Below the pieces are notes generated by a model, which worked only from the letters and a program-made list of their open reading frames with translations, ran no database searches and was not told the origin of the DNA. 60,012 nucleotides of DNA from an alpha proteobacterium L41A. GTDB taxonomy: Bacteria; Pseudomonadota; Alphaproteobacteria; Caulobacterales; Caulobacteraceae. Positions 7,096-15,511 of the stretch are shown here, one piece after another (position 1 is the first letter of the stretch; every line of letters starts with the position of its first letter). The DNA is taken from the NCBI GenBank assembly GCA_000335735.1, contig AMYY01000021.1, positions 1 through 60,012 of the forward strand. Reading direction: 5' to 3'. The translations under genes and the position numbers were made by a program.

Positions 7096-8889
7096 ATGAA
7101 CGCTCCTTTCAAGACGCCCAACACCGAAGCCCCGCTATGGGACCTGACCGACCTCTATGCATCGCGCGACGACGCCAAGGTGGCCGCCGACCTGGAAAAG
7201 GCGCGCGGTCTGGTCGAGGCCCTGAACGGGCTGAAGGGGCGGCTGGCGGTGGATCAGGACGCGCAGGCGCTGGGCGAGGCGCTGGACCGCGCGATCCAGC
7301 TTTACGAGCAGGCGTCCGACGTCCTGGGCGCGCTGGGCGCCTACGCCTTCCTGTCGGCCTCGACCGCGCGCGACGATGCGACGGCGCAAGGGTTCGAAGC
7401 CGATGTCCGCGAGAAGATCACCGCCATCGCCACCCCGACCGTCTGGCTGACGCTGGAGATCAATCAGATCGACGATGCGGCGCTGGAGGCGGCGCTGAAC
7501 GCCCATGCGGGCGCGTCGCGCTGGCGGCCTTGGCTGCGGCGGGTGCGGGCGATGAAGCCGCATGAGCTGTCGGCCGAGCTGGAGACCTTCATCGCCGAGC
7601 GCGGACCGATCACGGCTCAATGGCCGCGCCTGTTCGACGAGCAGCTGGCCGCCCTGCGTGCAAAGGCGGGCCACGAGGAACTGACGCTGGCCGAGGCGCT
7701 GAACCGTCTGTCCGACGCCAAGCCCGCGCGGCGCAAGGCCGCCGCCGAGGGTCTGTCTGAGGCGCTGGCCGCCCGCGCCTCGACCCTGGCCCTGGTGCTG
7801 AACACCGTCGCCGCCGACAAGGCGATGGAGGATCGCTGGCGCGGTTTCAAACGTCCCGCCGACAGCCGTCACCTGGGCAATGAGGTGGATGGCGAGGCCG
7901 TGGATGCGATGGCCGAGGCGGTCGCCGCCGCCTATCCGCGCCTGTCGCACCGCTATTATGCGCTGAAAGCCAAGGCGATGGGCAAGGCGCGCCTGGACCA
8001 CTGGGACCGCAACGCGCCTATCGAAACGACCGCCCCGCGCGCCTTCACCTGGACCCAGGGGCGCGAGATCGTGCTGGACAGTTTCTCGGACCTGGGCGGC
8101 GATTTCGCCGACCGGGCCGGCGGCTTCCTCGACAAGCCGTGGATCGACGGCCGGGCGCGGCCGGGCAAGCAGTCTGGCGCCTATGCTCACCCCGTCACCG
8201 CCGACCGCCACCCCTATGTCTTCCTGAACTGGATGGGCGAGCGGCGCGACGTCCTGACCCTTGCGCATGAGCTGGGACACGGCGTCCACCAGACCCTGGC
8301 GGCCGACCAGGGCACGCTTCTGGCCGACACGCCCCTGACCCTGGCCGAGACGGCGTCGATCTTCGCCGAGGGGCTGACGTTTGATCGTCTCTTGGCCACG
8401 GCGCCCAAGTCCGAGCAGCGCGGCCTGCTGGCCGGCCGGATCGAGGATGGTCTGAACACCGTCGTGCGCCAGATCGCCTTCCACCGGTTCGAGACCCGCT
8501 TCCACGACGAGCGCCTGCAGGGCGAGGTCTCGCAACAGCGGATCAACCAGCTGTGGCTTGAGGAAATGGGCGCCTCGCTGGGGCCGTCGGTCAAGCTGAA
8601 CCCCGGCTATGAACACTGGTGGGCCTACGTCAGCCACTTCGTCCATTCGCCCTTCTATGTTTACGCCTACGCGTTCGGCGACCTGCTGGTGGCGGCGCTG
8701 ATGGAGGCGCGTCGCAGCGATCCGGCCGGCTTCACGCCCCTTTATCGCGAGCTTCTGGCCGGCGGCGGATCGCGAACCTACGTCGAGGCGTTGAAGCCGT
8801 TCGGTCTGGACCCGCGCGACCCGGCCTTCTGGAGCGTCGGCTGTCACAGGCTGGAACGGCTGGTCGATCAGTTCGAGGCGCTGGCCTGA
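7096..8889 (+). CDS. pepF: M3 family oligoendopeptidase F
   Basis: A 597-residue cytoplasmic zinc peptidase that cleaves short peptides. The M3 active site HELGHGVH lies near residue 390, followed by LAETASIFAEGL supplying the third zinc ligand. The N-terminal PepF region (~110-180) and the peptidase M3 domain (~200-580) are both complete. The length matches the family. It ends just before the small cytochrome oxidase-like gene, with 76 bases between. Confidence 0.95.
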   Translation: MNAPFKTPNTEAPLWDLTDLYASRDDAKVAADLEKARGLVEALNGLKGRLAVDQDAQALGEALDRAIQLYEQASDVLGALGAYAFLSASTARDDATAQGFEADVREKITAIATPTVWLTLEINQIDDAALEAALNAHAGASRWRPWLRRVRAMKPHELSAELETFIAERGPITAQWPRLFDEQLAALRAKAGHEELTLAEALNRLSDAKPARRKAAAEGLSEALAARASTLALVLNTVAADKAMEDRWRGFKRPADSRHLGNEVDGEAVDAMAEAVAAAYPRLSHRYYALKAKAMGKARLDHWDRNAPIETTAPRAFTWTQGREIVLDSFSDLGGDFADRAGGFLDKPWIDGRARPGKQSGAYAHPVTADRHPYVFLNWMGERRDVLTLAHELGHGVHQTLAADQGTLLADTPLTLAETASIFAEGLTFDRLLATAPKSEQRGLLAGRIEDGLNTVVRQIAFHRFETRFHDERLQGEVSQQRINQLWLEEMGASLGPSVKLNPGYEHWWAYVSHFVHSPFYVYAYAFGDLLVAALMEARRSDPAGFTPLYRELLAGGGSRTYVEALKPFGLDPRDPAFWSVGCHRLERLVDQFEALA

Positions 8890-8965
8890 CCAGGGCATGA
8901 CTGCGGGCTTGAGCGGGGCGGTCGCCTCGGTGTAAGTCCGCGATAACGACGAGGGGATTCCACGA

Positions 8966-9238
8966 ATGGCCGATCTGCACGACACCGCCAACGCACCTGC
9001 CGACGCCGATGCGCAAGCCTATCTGCACGGCCATATGGAAGTGCGCGAACAGGTCTCGACCTACCGCCTGTTCCTGAACCTGGCCAAGTGGGGCAGCCTG
9101 GCCATCGCCGTGCTGCTGCTGTTCCTGACCCTGTGGTTCCACCCGGGCGGCAGCTTCATGGCCGCCGTCATCGGCGCGGTCGTTCTGGGCGGCGTCGGCT
9201 TCGTGGCGCTGAAGTCCAAGCCCGGCGCCGCACACTGA
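8966..9238 (+). CDS. aa3-type cytochrome c oxidase subunit IV-like peptide
   Basis: A 90-residue single or double-pass membrane peptide. The N-terminal half carries a soluble segment with HGHMEVREQVSTYRLF, the pattern of bacterial aa3 oxidase subunit IV, followed by two hydrophobic helices (LAIAVLLLFLTLWF and AAVIGAVVLGGVGFVAL). Such subunits stabilise the alphaproteobacterial terminal oxidase. No other cytochrome oxidase subunit is nearby. The ATG is preceded by GAGGGGATTCC; the same GAGGGGATTC leader motif precedes pntAA. Confidence 0.85.
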   Translation: MADLHDTANAPADADAQAYLHGHMEVREQVSTYRLFLNLAKWGSLAIAVLLLFLTLWFHPGGSFMAAVIGAVVLGGVGFVALKSKPGAAH

Positions 9239-9308
9239 GCCTTGCTTGGTATCGTCCTCGGGCGGTCCGAAATCACGCGCCCTCGTCAAGCTTTGGCATA
9301 ACCGTGCT

Positions 9309-9337
9309 TTGACGGCGCGCGCCGGAACGGCCTAACC
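9309..9337 (+). promoter_or_regulatory. Putative housekeeping promoter for the pnt operon
   Basis: TTGACGG (9309-9315), a 14-base spacer, then GCCTAACC (9330-9337). This resembles the Caulobacter sigma-73 consensus TTGACGS-N10-14-GCTANAWC. It lies 32 bases before the TTG start of pntAA. Confidence 0.5.
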
Positions 9338-9368
9338 TTCGTTCAACGAAAAGAACGAGGGGATTCGC

Positions 9369-10508
9369 TTGGCCGTCGCTATCGCCGTCACCCGTGAACG
9401 TCGCGAAGGCGAGACGCGCTGCGCCGTCACGCCCGAAACGGTCAAGAAGCTGATCGCCCTGGGGGCGACCGTCACGGTCGAGGCCGGGACCGGCCTGGGC
9501 TCCTCCATTCCCGACACCGACTACGCCGCCGCCGGCGCTGTGGTGAAGCCGGACACCCGCGCCGTGCTGGACGGCGCCGACATCGTGCTGAAGGTGCGCG
9601 GCCCCACGGCCCAGGAAACCAGCGCGCTGAAGCCCGGCGCCGTCGTCATCGCCATGCTAGACGCTTATCGGGATAAGGCGACCGTCGAAGCCTTGGCCGG
9701 GGCTGGCGCCACCGCCTTCGCCATGGAGTTCGTGCCCCGCATCACCCGCGCCCAGGTCATGGACGTCCTGTCGTCCCAGGCGAACTTGGCCGGATACCGT
9801 GCGGTGATCGAGGCGGCCTATGCCTATGGCAAGGGTTTCCCGATGATGATGACGGCGGCCGGCACGGTCGCCGCCGCAAAGGTCTTCATCATGGGGGTGG
9901 GCGTCGCGGGCTTGCAAGCCATCGCCACCGCGCGTCGCCTGGGCGCCGTCGTCACCGCCACCGACGTCCGCCCCGCGACCAAGGAACAGGTCGAAAGCCT
10001 GGGCGCCAAATTCCTGGCCGTCGAGGACGAAGAGTTCAAGAACGCCCAGACCGCCGGCGGCTACGCCAAGCCCATGTCGGCCGAATACCAGGCCAAACAG
10101 GCTGAGCTGACCGCCAGCCACGTGGTCAAGCAGGACGTGGTCATCACCACGGCCCTGATTCCCGGCCGCGCCGCCCCGGTGCTGCTGACCGCCGCCCATG
10201 TCGCCTCGATGAAGCCCGGCTCGGTCATCATCGATCTGGCGGTTGAGGCGGGCGGCAATGTCGAGGGCTCCAAGCTGAATGAGGTCGTGACCACCGCGAA
10301 CGGCGTCACCATCGTCGGCTGGTCGAACCTGCCCGGCCGCATCGCCGCCGACGCCAGCGCCCTCTACGCGCGGAATCTGACCGCCTTCGTCGGCCTGTTG
10401 ATCAAGGACGGCGGTCTGGCGGTCGATCTCGAAGACGAGATCCTGAAGGCGGCGGTGGTCACCAATGCCGGCGCCGTGGTGCATGAAGCTCTGAAGGGAA
10501 CACACTGA
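9369..10508 (+). CDS. pntAA: NAD(P) transhydrogenase subunit alpha part 1
   Basis: The soluble NAD(H)-binding domain I of the proton-translocating transhydrogenase, 379 residues. It begins at TTG 9369 with AVAIAVTRERREGETRCAVTP, the alanine dehydrogenase/PNT N-terminal signature, after the ribosome site GAGGGG. The Rossmann region is around residues 165-300. The split of subunit alpha into AA and AB is the Rhodospirillum-type arrangement usual in alphaproteobacteria. Its stop overlaps the next start by one base (TGATG), indicating coupled translation. Confidence 0.96.
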   Translation: MAVAIAVTRERREGETRCAVTPETVKKLIALGATVTVEAGTGLGSSIPDTDYAAAGAVVKPDTRAVLDGADIVLKVRGPTAQETSALKPGAVVIAMLDAYRDKATVEALAGAGATAFAMEFVPRITRAQVMDVLSSQANLAGYRAVIEAAYAYGKGFPMMMTAAGTVAAAKVFIMGVGVAGLQAIATARRLGAVVTATDVRPATKEQVESLGAKFLAVEDEEFKNAQTAGGYAKPMSAEYQAKQAELTASHVVKQDVVITTALIPGRAAPVLLTAAHVASMKPGSVIIDLAVEAGGNVEGSKLNEVVTTANGVTIVGWSNLPGRIAADASALYARNLTAFVGLLIKDGGLAVDLEDEILKAAVVTNAGAVVHEALKGTH

Positions 10509-10855
10509 TGGAACACGTCGATCCCACCGTCTTCCGCCTGGCCATCTTCGTGCTGGCGATCTTCGTCGGCTATTACGTCGTCTGGAGTGTGACGCCGGCG
10601 CTGCACACGCCCCTGATGGCCGTGACCAACGCCATTTCCAGCGTCATCATCGTCGGCGGCCTGATCGCAGCGGCGGCCGTGTCGGGCGACGCGACCGGCC
10701 CCAGCGCCTGGATCGCCAAGGGGGCGGGCGTGGTCGCCGTCACCCTGGCCAGCGTCAATATCTTCGGCGGCTTCATGGTCACGCGGCGGATGCTGGCCAT
10801 GTACAAGAAGAAGGAACGGCCCGCTGCTAAGGCCGCTCCCGAGGCGTCTTCATGA
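10508..10855 (+). CDS. pntAB: NAD(P) transhydrogenase subunit alpha part 2
   Basis: A 115-residue membrane subunit (part of domain II) with three hydrophobic helices at about 8-30, 40-62 and 70-95. SNIFGGF-like sequence (SVNIFGGFMVTRRML) is the family signature. The C-terminal ~20 residues are lysine/alanine-rich and cytoplasmic. It overlaps pntAA by one base upstream and the following small gene by four (ATGA). Confidence 0.95.
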   Translation: MEHVDPTVFRLAIFVLAIFVGYYVVWSVTPALHTPLMAVTNAISSVIIVGGLIAAAAVSGDATGPSAWIAKGAGVVAVTLASVNIFGGFMVTRRMLAMYKKKERPAAKAAPEASS

Positions 10856-11118
10856 CGGACGCCGCGGAGATCGCCATTAGCGGATCCTGGGTCGCCACCG
10901 GCATCGGTTTCGGCCTGTGGCTGTACGGCTGGTTCGGGGCCAAGACGCCGATCAAGCGCCAGCGGCTGCACGACTGCGGCATCGCTCTGGTCTTTTCGGC
11001 CATTCTGGTTCGCGTCGTGACGCAAGACCGGCCGCTGGGCGTCTTCGAATGGGCCCTGTTCTTCATCGGTCCGCTGTTCATCGCCGCCGCCCTGTGGCGG
11101 CTGGCCCGCACGTCTTAA
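10852..11118 (+). CDS. Small membrane protein embedded in the pnt operon
   Basis: An 88-residue protein I do not recognise. It shows an N-terminal hydrophobic stretch (ATGIGFGLWLYGWFG), a second at ~43-53 (GIALVFSAILVRV) and a third at ~66-83 (WALFFIGPLFIAAALW), so probably three short helices. It overlaps pntAB by four bases (ATGA) and ends 13 bases before pntB, so it is translated within the operon. Its length and TM content suggest an accessory or assembly subunit, but that is inference only. Confidence 0.75.
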   Translation: MTDAAEIAISGSWVATGIGFGLWLYGWFGAKTPIKRQRLHDCGIALVFSAILVRVVTQDRPLGVFEWALFFIGPLFIAAALWRLARTS

Positions 11119-11131
11119 GGGGAGGGGCGTG

Positions 11132-12565
11132 ATGAACGCATCGCTTACAGCGTCTTTGGCCGCACTGGCCTATTTGGTTTCGGGCGTCCTGTTCATCCTG
11201 TCGCTGCGGGGGCTGTCCAGCCCCGAGACCAGCCGTCAGGGCAACACCTTCGGCATGATCGGCATGGCGCTGGCCATCGGCGTGACCCTGCTGACGCTGG
11301 GGACGACCGGCGCGCTGGACACCGTGACCCTGGCCCTGATCGCGGGCGGGGTCATCGTCGGGGGCGGGGCGGGCGCCCTGATCGCCAAGCGCGTGGCCAT
11401 GACCGACATGCCGCAGCTGGTCGCGGCCTTCCACAGTCTGGTCGGCATGGCCGCCTGCCTCGTCGCCATCGGCGCCATCTATGCGCCCGAGGCCTTTGGA
11501 ATCCTGTCCGACGACGGAAACGGCATCAAGACGCTGTCGATCATCGAACTCAGCCTCGGCGTCGCCATCGGGGCCATCACCTTCACCGGTTCGGTCATCG
11601 CTTTCGCCAAGCTAAATGGAAACATGAGCGGCGCGCCGATCATCTTGCCGGCGCGGCATCTGATCAATGTCGGCCTGGCGCTGGGTCTGGTCTTCCTGAT
11701 CGGCATCCTGATCGGAACGAACGGCGCGGCGACCTGGGCCTTCTGGGGCGTCTTCCTGATCGCGCTGGTGTTGGGCGCGACCCTCATCATTCCCATCGGC
11801 GGCGCCGACATGCCGGTCGTGGTGTCGATGCTGAACTCCTATTCCGGCTGGGCGGCGGCGGCGCTGGGCTTCACGTTGGAGAACATCGCCCTGATCATCA
11901 CCGGCGCCCTGGTCGGATCGTCGGGCGCGATCCTCAGCTACATCATGTGCAAGGGCATGAACCGCAGCTTCGTCTCGGTCATCCTGGGCGGGTTCGGCGG
12001 CGGCGATTCGGCGACCGGGCCCGGCGGCGCCAAGGAGACGCGCCCAGTCAAACAGGGCTCGGCCGAGGACGCCGCCTTCATCATGAAGAATGCGTCCAAG
12101 GTCATCATCGTGCCCGGCTACGGCATGGCGGTGGCTCAGGCCCAGCACGCGCTGCGTGAAATGGCCGACAAGCTGAAGGAGGAGGGGGTCGAGGTGAAAT
12201 ACGCCATCCACCCCGTCGCCGGTCGGATGCCGGGCCATATGAACGTCCTGCTGGCCGAGGCCAACGTCCCCTATGACGAGGTGTTTGAGCTGGAGGACAT
12301 CAACGCCGAGTTCGCCAGCGCCGACGTCGCCTTCGTCATCGGCGCCAACGACGTGACCAACCCGGCGGCCAAGACCGACCCGACGAGCGCCATCTACGGC
12401 ATGCCGATCCTGGACGTGGAAAAGGCCGGCACCGTCCTGTTCATCAAGCGCGGCATGGGCTCGGGCTATGCCGGGGTCGAGAACGAACTCTTCTTCCGCG
12501 ACAACACCATGATGCTGTTCGCTGACGCCAAGAAGATGGTCGAAGGGATCGTGAAGGGCCTTTGA
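11132..12565 (+). CDS. pntB: NAD(P) transhydrogenase subunit beta
   Basis: A 477-residue subunit with an N-terminal membrane domain (about eight helices, 1-270) and a C-terminal NADP(H)-binding domain III (from ~300; VIIVPGYGMAVAQAQHA and HPVAGRMPGHMNVLLAEANVPYD are hallmarks). It couples proton inflow to NADPH formation. ATG 11132 is chosen over the adjacent in-frame GTG 11129 because AAGGGGAGG ends 7 bases before it. The NADP site GANDVTNPAA is intact. Confidence 0.96.
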   Translation: MNASLTASLAALAYLVSGVLFILSLRGLSSPETSRQGNTFGMIGMALAIGVTLLTLGTTGALDTVTLALIAGGVIVGGGAGALIAKRVAMTDMPQLVAAFHSLVGMAACLVAIGAIYAPEAFGILSDDGNGIKTLSIIELSLGVAIGAITFTGSVIAFAKLNGNMSGAPIILPARHLINVGLALGLVFLIGILIGTNGAATWAFWGVFLIALVLGATLIIPIGGADMPVVVSMLNSYSGWAAAALGFTLENIALIITGALVGSSGAILSYIMCKGMNRSFVSVILGGFGGGDSATGPGGAKETRPVKQGSAEDAAFIMKNASKVIIVPGYGMAVAQAQHALREMADKLKEEGVEVKYAIHPVAGRMPGHMNVLLAEANVPYDEVFELEDINAEFASADVAFVIGANDVTNPAAKTDPTSAIYGMPILDVEKAGTVLFIKRGMGSGYAGVENELFFRDNTMMLFADAKKMVEGIVKGL

Positions 12566-12568
12566 GCC

Positions 12569-12973
12569 ATGGCCGGCACGCCCAAGACCGGCCCCACAGA
12601 CGCCTCTGTCGATGACTTCTTGTCTGCGATCGACGATCCACGCCGACGGTCTGACGCTCATGCCGTCGCCGCGCTGGTGTCGGAGATCACCGGTGAACTG
12701 GCCGTGCTCTGGGGATCGTCCATCATCGGGTTCGGCAATGACGGCGGCCCCAAGGGCGGCTGGCCGCTGATCAGCTTCTCGCCGCGAAAAGCCAACCTGG
12801 TGCTTTATGTCGCTGGGGATTTCCCCGAACGAGCCGAGCTTATCGCCCGCTTGGGCAAGGTGAAGACCGGCGTGGGCTGCCTTTATGTTCCGCGCCTCGA
12901 GGATGTCGATCAGGCGATTCTACGGGACCTTTGCGGTCGCGCTGTTCGCGCGGCCAAAGCCAGCTCGGGCTGA
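12569..12973 (+). CDS. DUF1801 domain protein
   Basis: A 134-residue cytoplasmic protein. VDDFLSAIDDPRRRSDAHAV and the FSPRKANLVLYV strand match the DUF1801 (YdhG-like) fold. The ATG is three bases after pntB stops, so it is probably the last gene of that transcript; a functional tie to transhydrogenase is not implied. No catalytic residues are known for the family. Confidence 0.85.
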   Translation: MAGTPKTGPTDASVDDFLSAIDDPRRRSDAHAVAALVSEITGELAVLWGSSIIGFGNDGGPKGGWPLISFSPRKANLVLYVAGDFPERAELIARLGKVKTGVGCLYVPRLEDVDQAILRDLCGRAVRAAKASSG

Positions 12974-13024
12974 AGTCTCTCCAGACCCCTATCGCGCAAC
13001 CTTGACCGGCGCTATCACGCGTCC

Positions 13025-14131
13025 GTGAACACGCTGTCTGGACCTCTTCCTGCCGCCCATCGCCGTTTTGAGGCTTTGGATTCCCTGCGGGGTGTGTGCG
13101 CCATCCTTGTCGTGATGTTTCACATGCCGGTCGCAAGTCATTGGCGCGACTGGGGTTTCATTCAGCATTCCTATTTGTTCGTCGACTATTTCTTCGTCCT
13201 GTCGGGCTTTGTCATCGCCCATGCCTATGCGAACCGATTGAAGTCGGGACGCGACGCCGGACGGTTCATGGTGCGGCGTTTCGGGCGGATTTGGCCGCTG
13301 CATCTGCTGATGCTGGCGGCCTTCATCGCGCTGGAGCTGGCGCGGCTTGTCTTCAATTTCGACAGTGCGCCGCCGTTTACGCGGGATCGTTCGATCGAGG
13401 CGATCTTCACCAATCTGGCGCTGATCCAGGCCTGGCATGTACATCCCTATCTGACCTGGAATGGGCCGTCGTGGACGCTCAGCGCCGAATGGGCCTGCTA
13501 TCTGATCTTCGCGGGTCTGGTGCTGATTGCGCCCAAACGGTTCCGCTGGATCGGGCTGGTGCTGGCGATCATCGGCGGCGTACTGGTGCTCAGCTACGCC
13601 CGGCGCTGGATGAACACGACCTATGACTTCGCCGTGCCGCGCGCGGTCTACGGCTTCTTCCTGGGCTGCCTGCTGCAGGGGCTCTGGACCCGCATTCCGC
13701 GCCTCAAGGGCAGCCCCGCAACGGTGTTGGAGATCGCGGCCATCGTCGTCGCCTGCATTTTCATCGGCTACGCTCAGGGGCCGATCACCGTGGCCGTCAC
13801 CTTGATCTTCGTGGCGCTGATCTGGGTCTTCGCCGGCGAGGAGGGGGCGCTGTCACGCGTGCTGGACCATCCGGCTCTGGTCACCCTGGGGCGGTGGTCG
13901 TTCGCCATCTACATGGTCCACATGTTCATCCTGACCGTGATGATGATCGTGGCCAGAAAGCTGGACATGGTCCCGGTTCGTCGCATCGACTTCGGCTCTG
14001 TCTGGCTGAACGACCTGTTCGCCGTCGCCATGTTCGGCTTCATCGTCGCCGTCGCCGTCGTGGCGCACCGACTGGTCGAGCAGCCGGCCCAGCGCATGAT
14101 CGACCGCTGGACCAAGCCGAAGGCGGCCTGA
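13025..14131 (+). CDS. Acyltransferase 3 family membrane protein
   Basis: A 368-residue OafA/YrhL-type O-acyltransferase of the inner membrane. The family opens with FEALDSLRGVCAILVVMFH, where the R and H are conserved, followed by about ten hydrophobic helices. VDYFFVLSGFVIAH is the second conserved block. Substrate is unknown: members acylate cell-surface sugars, peptidoglycan or lipids. The GTG at 13025 is chosen because only about 15 residues precede the first block. It is isolated from the neighbouring genes functionally. Confidence 0.92.
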   Translation: MNTLSGPLPAAHRRFEALDSLRGVCAILVVMFHMPVASHWRDWGFIQHSYLFVDYFFVLSGFVIAHAYANRLKSGRDAGRFMVRRFGRIWPLHLLMLAAFIALELARLVFNFDSAPPFTRDRSIEAIFTNLALIQAWHVHPYLTWNGPSWTLSAEWACYLIFAGLVLIAPKRFRWIGLVLAIIGGVLVLSYARRWMNTTYDFAVPRAVYGFFLGCLLQGLWTRIPRLKGSPATVLEIAAIVVACIFIGYAQGPITVAVTLIFVALIWVFAGEEGALSRVLDHPALVTLGRWSFAIYMVHMFILTVMMIVARKLDMVPVRRIDFGSVWLNDLFAVAMFGFIVAVAVVAHRLVEQPAQRMIDRWTKPKAA

Positions 14132-14133
14132 GT

Positions 14134-14358
14134 TCAGGCGGCCATTCGCCATTCCGACGCCATGTCGCCGGCCCGGCCTTCGTCCCACAGCATGTCCTCG
14201 TCCGAATAGCGGCTGCTGGCGGCGGCCGAGATGACGTCCACCACCTGTTCCTCCAGCCGATCCCAGATCACGGCGAGGTCGGACGACCCATCGGCCTCGC
14301 ATGGCACGATCATGTAACGGCTGGCGTTGACGGTCTGGGCGGGTTGGAAGTGCGCCAT
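14134..14358 (-). CDS. Small hypothetical protein divergent from WYL regulator
   Basis: A 74-residue protein that I do not recognise. It starts at 14358 with GGAG eight bases upstream. It is acidic, with a central segment SDLAVIWDRLEEQVVDVIS likely helical. No membrane segment or metal motif is present. It ends two bases from the acyltransferase stop (convergent) and is transcribed divergently from the WYL regulator, 91 bases apart, which makes it a candidate target of that regulator. Confidence 0.65.
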   Translation of the reverse strand: MAHFQPAQTVNASRYMIVPCEADGSSDLAVIWDRLEEQVVDVISAAASSRYSDEDMLWDEGRAGDMASEWRMAA

Positions 14359-14449
14359 CTGATGATCTCCTGAAGCGGGGGCCTCTTGTCGATGATGTTG
14401 TTATGAAGCAGTGTTGCGTCAGAAACGGACGTAGGGATCGGCGAGAGCA

Positions 14450-15439
14450 TTGAGACACGACAAGGCGGCGATGGTGATCGACCTGGCGCGCCGCATGGCC
14501 GCCAGCGCCGAAGGGCTGAGCCTGGACGAGATCGCGCGCGACATGCGGGTCGGCCGCCGCACCGCTGAACGGATGCGTGATGCGGTTCTGATGCTGTTTC
14601 CCCAGGTGGACGAGGTCTCGGACCCGCCGTCCAAACGCTGGCGTATCCGGGGCGGTCTGTCGGCCTTCGAACAGGCCCCGACGGCGACCGAAATGCTGGA
14701 ACTGTCCAAGGCCGCGACCGCACTGCGCGCCGCCGGCGAACTGGCGCGCGCCACGGCGCTGGAGGGGCTGGAGCGCAAGCTGAAGGCGGCGATGCGGTCG
14801 ACCACTCTGAACCGGATGGCGCCGGATCTGGAAGCCTTGGTCCGGGCCGAGACCATTGCGGTCCAGGCCGGCCCTCGACCCTCTGCCGACGAGACCATGC
14901 TGACCGCCATTCGCGCGGCGGTGCTGGCGCAGCAGCCCTTGGGCTTCACCTATTCTCGTCCGGGCGCCGAGCCGCGTCGGCGCAGCGTGGCGCCGTGCGG
15001 CGTCATGTTCGGCCGGGCCAACTATCTGGTCGCCGCCGACCGCGAGACCGGCCGCATCCAGACCTTCCGCCTGGACCGGATGAGCCACGTCGCCCCGCAG
15101 GAGGGGATGGCCGTGCCGCCCGCCGATTTCGACCTCGGCGTCTTCGCCAGCCAGTCCTTCGGCATCTATCAGGACGAGATCGAGGACGTCGTGCTGCGCA
15201 TCGCGCCCGAGGGCGCGGCCGAGGCCAGGGGCTGGCGCTGGCACCCGACCCAGTCGTTCGAAGATCAGCCGGACGGCGGCGTGATCGTGCGGTTCCGCGC
15301 CTCGGGCATGCGCGAACTGGCCTGGCATCTGTTCACCTGGGGTGAGCAGGTGCAGATCTTGGAGCCGGAGCGGCTCAAGGCCGTGATGGCCGACGAACTG
15401 GCGGCGGCGGGCCGCGCCTTGGAACGGGCCTCAGCCTGA
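14450..15439 (+). CDS. YafY-type WYL domain transcriptional regulator
   Basis: A 329-residue DNA-binding regulator. The N-terminal winged helix-turn-helix covers about residues 1-65 (GLSLDEIARDMRVGRRTAERMRD), the WYL ligand-binding domain about 145-220 (PLGFTYSRPG...YLVAADRETGRIQTFRLDRM), and the WCX extension the rest. The WYL domain is thought to sense nucleic acid or nucleotide ligands. The TTG at 14450 is chosen since the family begins with a short MRHDKA-like leader; ATG at residue 8 is an alternative. Confidence 0.87.
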   Translation: MRHDKAAMVIDLARRMAASAEGLSLDEIARDMRVGRRTAERMRDAVLMLFPQVDEVSDPPSKRWRIRGGLSAFEQAPTATEMLELSKAATALRAAGELARATALEGLERKLKAAMRSTTLNRMAPDLEALVRAETIAVQAGPRPSADETMLTAIRAAVLAQQPLGFTYSRPGAEPRRRSVAPCGVMFGRANYLVAADRETGRIQTFRLDRMSHVAPQEGMAVPPADFDLGVFASQSFGIYQDEIEDVVLRIAPEGAAEARGWRWHPTQSFEDQPDGGVIVRFRASGMRELAWHLFTWGEQVQILEPERLKAVMADELAAAGRALERASA

Positions 15440-15511
15440 CGAAACCGTAAGCTGACGCGGCGCGTTGACGACCGCTAGGCTTTGCGCCCAGCGCTCTTCA
15501 GGAGATCGCCC

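Noticed and set aside
15464..15480. TTGACGA...GCTAGGCT upstream of the M1-like peptidase
   Set aside because: Spacing between the two hexamers is only two bases, too short for a sigma-73 promoter.
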